DNA of 42,802 bases from Pseudomonadota bacterium (GTDB taxonomy: Bacteria; Desulfobacterota; QYQD01), in assembly GCA_011046395.1 (NCBI GenBank), contig DSAQ01000031.1, positions 1 to 42,802 of the forward strand, read 5' to 3'. A model generated the notes under the pieces. It was not told the origin of the DNA. It worked only from the letters and a program-made list of their open reading frames with translations, and ran no database searches. Below, piece by piece: positions 41,599 to 42,802 of this stretch. A program made the translations under genes and the position numbers. Positions within the stretch are counted from its first letter, which is position 1. The number at the start of each line of letters is the position of its first letter.

Positions 41599-42513
41599 CT
41601 AACCCGTTCGCCTCGGCGAATCTGCCTGTGGCACGACCAGTAACCCTTTCATCATCCCAGCATTTGTTACGGCATAGTCCTGGTAACAGTTATTGAAGAT
41701 AACAAAGACTATGTTGGCCGGTTCAGATACCGCTTTTATCCGGCCTGCCCAGGCTTTGAGTTCCTTCTGTGTGTAAGCATATCTGTATTTTTCTTCGGTC
41801 GGTATGCCCTTCTTAAACCAGCTTTCCCGGTTGCGACCGTGGAAGCGCATGTATGCGATGTCGGTGGTAAGGTCAAGGGGACCTTCCCAGTTATTTATCC
41901 ACGGGGCATCCACGGCAACCGAGGACATTCCGTTGGCCTTCAGGAAGTCCGCCGCCTTTTTTCTTTCGCTCGTTACGAGCCACTTTCGATTCCGGAATTC
42001 TACAGCCACGCACGTGGAAGGAAATTTTTCCCTTACAAGTTCAAGCCACTTATACCCTTCCGGTGAGGGTAAGAACCAGGGCGGAAACTGGAAGAGGACA
42101 CAGCCCAGTTTTGTTGCGTCCTTGAGAGGACTCAACGCCGAGTGGAACATATCAAAGGCCGATTCCACGATTTCCTTGGGAAAATCGGTAGACTTAGGTT
42201 GTTCCGCGTATTTATGCGGGAGGCTGCCTCGAAGCACTTTGGGGATACTTTTTATGAGGGTCGGGTGTTTGGTCAGCATGGAGTATGCCTTGATGTTGAA
42301 AAGGAATCCGGGAGGGGTACGCTCGGCCCAGAGCACGGCGTTGCGTTCGGCGGGCGGCGAGTAGTAGGTTGAGTCTACTTCAACAGTGTCAAAGTGTTCG
42401 GCATAGAACTTTAGCCGGGCTTCGGCGGTGGCCACATCCTTGGGATAGAAGAGGCCGCTTTCAACCAAGGTGCGTTCTGTCCAGGAAGCGGTGCCTATGC
42501 GGATTTCGGGCAT
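41599..42513 (-). CDS. DUF72 (YecE-like) protein
   Basis: 304 residues. IRIGTASWTERTLVESGLFYP, LKFYAEHFDTVEVDSTYY, FLFNIKAYSMLTKHP, CVAVEFRNRKWL, MRFHGRN and VFVIFNNCYQDYAVTNA are successive DUF72 signatures of a TIM-barrel fold of unknown biochemical function, frequently beside DNA-repair genes, as here with recD2. It starts three bases after the upstream stop. Confidence 0.95.
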   Translation of the reverse strand: MPEIRIGTASWTERTLVESGLFYPKDVATAEARLKFYAEHFDTVEVDSTYYSPPAERNAVLWAERTPPGFLFNIKAYSMLTKHPTLIKSIPKVLRGSLPHKYAEQPKSTDFPKEIVESAFDMFHSALSPLKDATKLGCVLFQFPPWFLPSPEGYKWLELVREKFPSTCVAVEFRNRKWLVTSERKKAADFLKANGMSSVAVDAPWINNWEGPLDLTTDIAYMRFHGRNRESWFKKGIPTEEKYRYAYTQKELKAWAGRIKAVSEPANIVFVIFNNCYQDYAVTNAGMMKGLLVVPQADSPRRTG

Positions 42514-42516
42514 AGG

Positions 42517-42802
42517 CTACTCCCTCAGAAGCGTTGGCCGGTTCGTCCGTTTTCTTGCTTCCGGCCAGTCCTTCCATGTCTCCAAAAGGGACCTCCGGAC
42601 TCCCCCCTTCTCCACGAGTGCGTGCAGAAGCAGACGGTAAGCCTCCCGGTCTTTTCCATTCGCACCGGTAGGCATCTTCTGGTATTTAAGGCCGTAGTTT
42701 AGAAAAAAGAAAAGACGATTTACCCTATCCTTTTCTGCCCGCAATTCCTGGCGTTCTTCCAGGCTCAGCCCTGTGCCCGGGAAAAGCCTGCGGTAGATGA
42801 GC
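42517..42802 (-). CDS. Hypothetical protein, C-terminal part (runs off the window)
   Basis: The minus-strand frame is open from the right window edge to its stop at 42517, giving at least 94 residues. It is basic and helical (LSLEERQELRAEKDRVNRLFFFLNYG, DREAYRLLLHALVEKGG). No family recognised. It is the first visible gene of the operon leading to DUF72 and recD2. Confidence 0.6.
   Translation of the reverse strand, partial: LIYRRLFPGTGLSLEERQELRAEKDRVNRLFFFLNYGLKYQKMPTGANGKDREAYRLLLHALVEKGGVRRSLLETWKDWPEARKRTNRPTLLRE

Overview
The window reads as a low-to-middle GC anaerobic Firmicute, probably Peptococcaceae/Desulfotomaculales-like. This is an inference from strong AGGAGG-type ribosome binding sites, frequent TTG and GTG starts, an anaerobic class III ribonucleotide reductase, RecD2, and protein resemblances. 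There are no rRNA genes, CRISPR arrays or convincing tRNA genes.

Layout. (1) 1-33.7 kb: almost every gene is on the + strand, closely packed and often overlapping. It looks like a plasmid-like or integrated element carrying its own DNA-metabolism kit: VWA-domain protein, RNase H-fold-like protein, a leader with a complex predicted RNA structure, YkgJ-type metal protein, compact UvrD-like helicase, extra DnaN clamp, archaeo-eukaryotic-type primase, SbcD/SbcC nuclease, frameshifted NrdD with a chimeric NrdG, site-2 protease, a Whirly-type single-strand DNA binding protein with an SSB-like C-terminal tip, ParB-like coiled-coil protein, Rha/ORF6N regulator, DnaB-like helicase and HU. A HEPN/MNT toxin-antitoxin pair, serine recombinase, MazF/PemK remnant and DUF4143 ATPase form an inserted-looking block at 10.8-13.9 kb. 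Accessory genes at 31.3-33.7 kb (retropepsin pair, DUF433/PIN-like pair, short tyrosine recombinase) form the right end. (2) 33.8-38.1 kb: visibly AT-richer, with three unrecognised membrane-associated genes and about 1.3 kb of non-coding DNA holding an IS630-like fragment. (3) 38.1-42.8 kb: minus-strand, chromosome-like genes (secreted EEP phosphatase/nuclease, nucleoside phosphorylase remnant, recD2, DUF72 gene, and a gene running off the window).

How it works together (inference). Primase, DnaB, DnaN, Whirly SSB, SbcCD, helicases and dNTP supply would give the element a largely self-supplied replication and recombination apparatus, with ParB, HU and Rha for maintenance and control. No virion structural, packaging, conjugation or ParA gene is visible, so it is not called a complete phage or ICE.

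Most unusual points: the Whirly/SSB-tail protein; open reading frames for ComM-like and UvsW-like proteins whose nucleotide-binding motifs are lost, plus a degenerate ParB-like one; the structured RNA leader before the ykgJ-like gene; the 40-bp-period inverted-repeat array before rha; matching palindromes on both sides of dnaN; and a NrdG fused to an unrelated two-helix membrane segment. Two genes are broken at homopolymer runs (A7, G6), so sequence error must be excluded before biological meaning is attached to those breaks.
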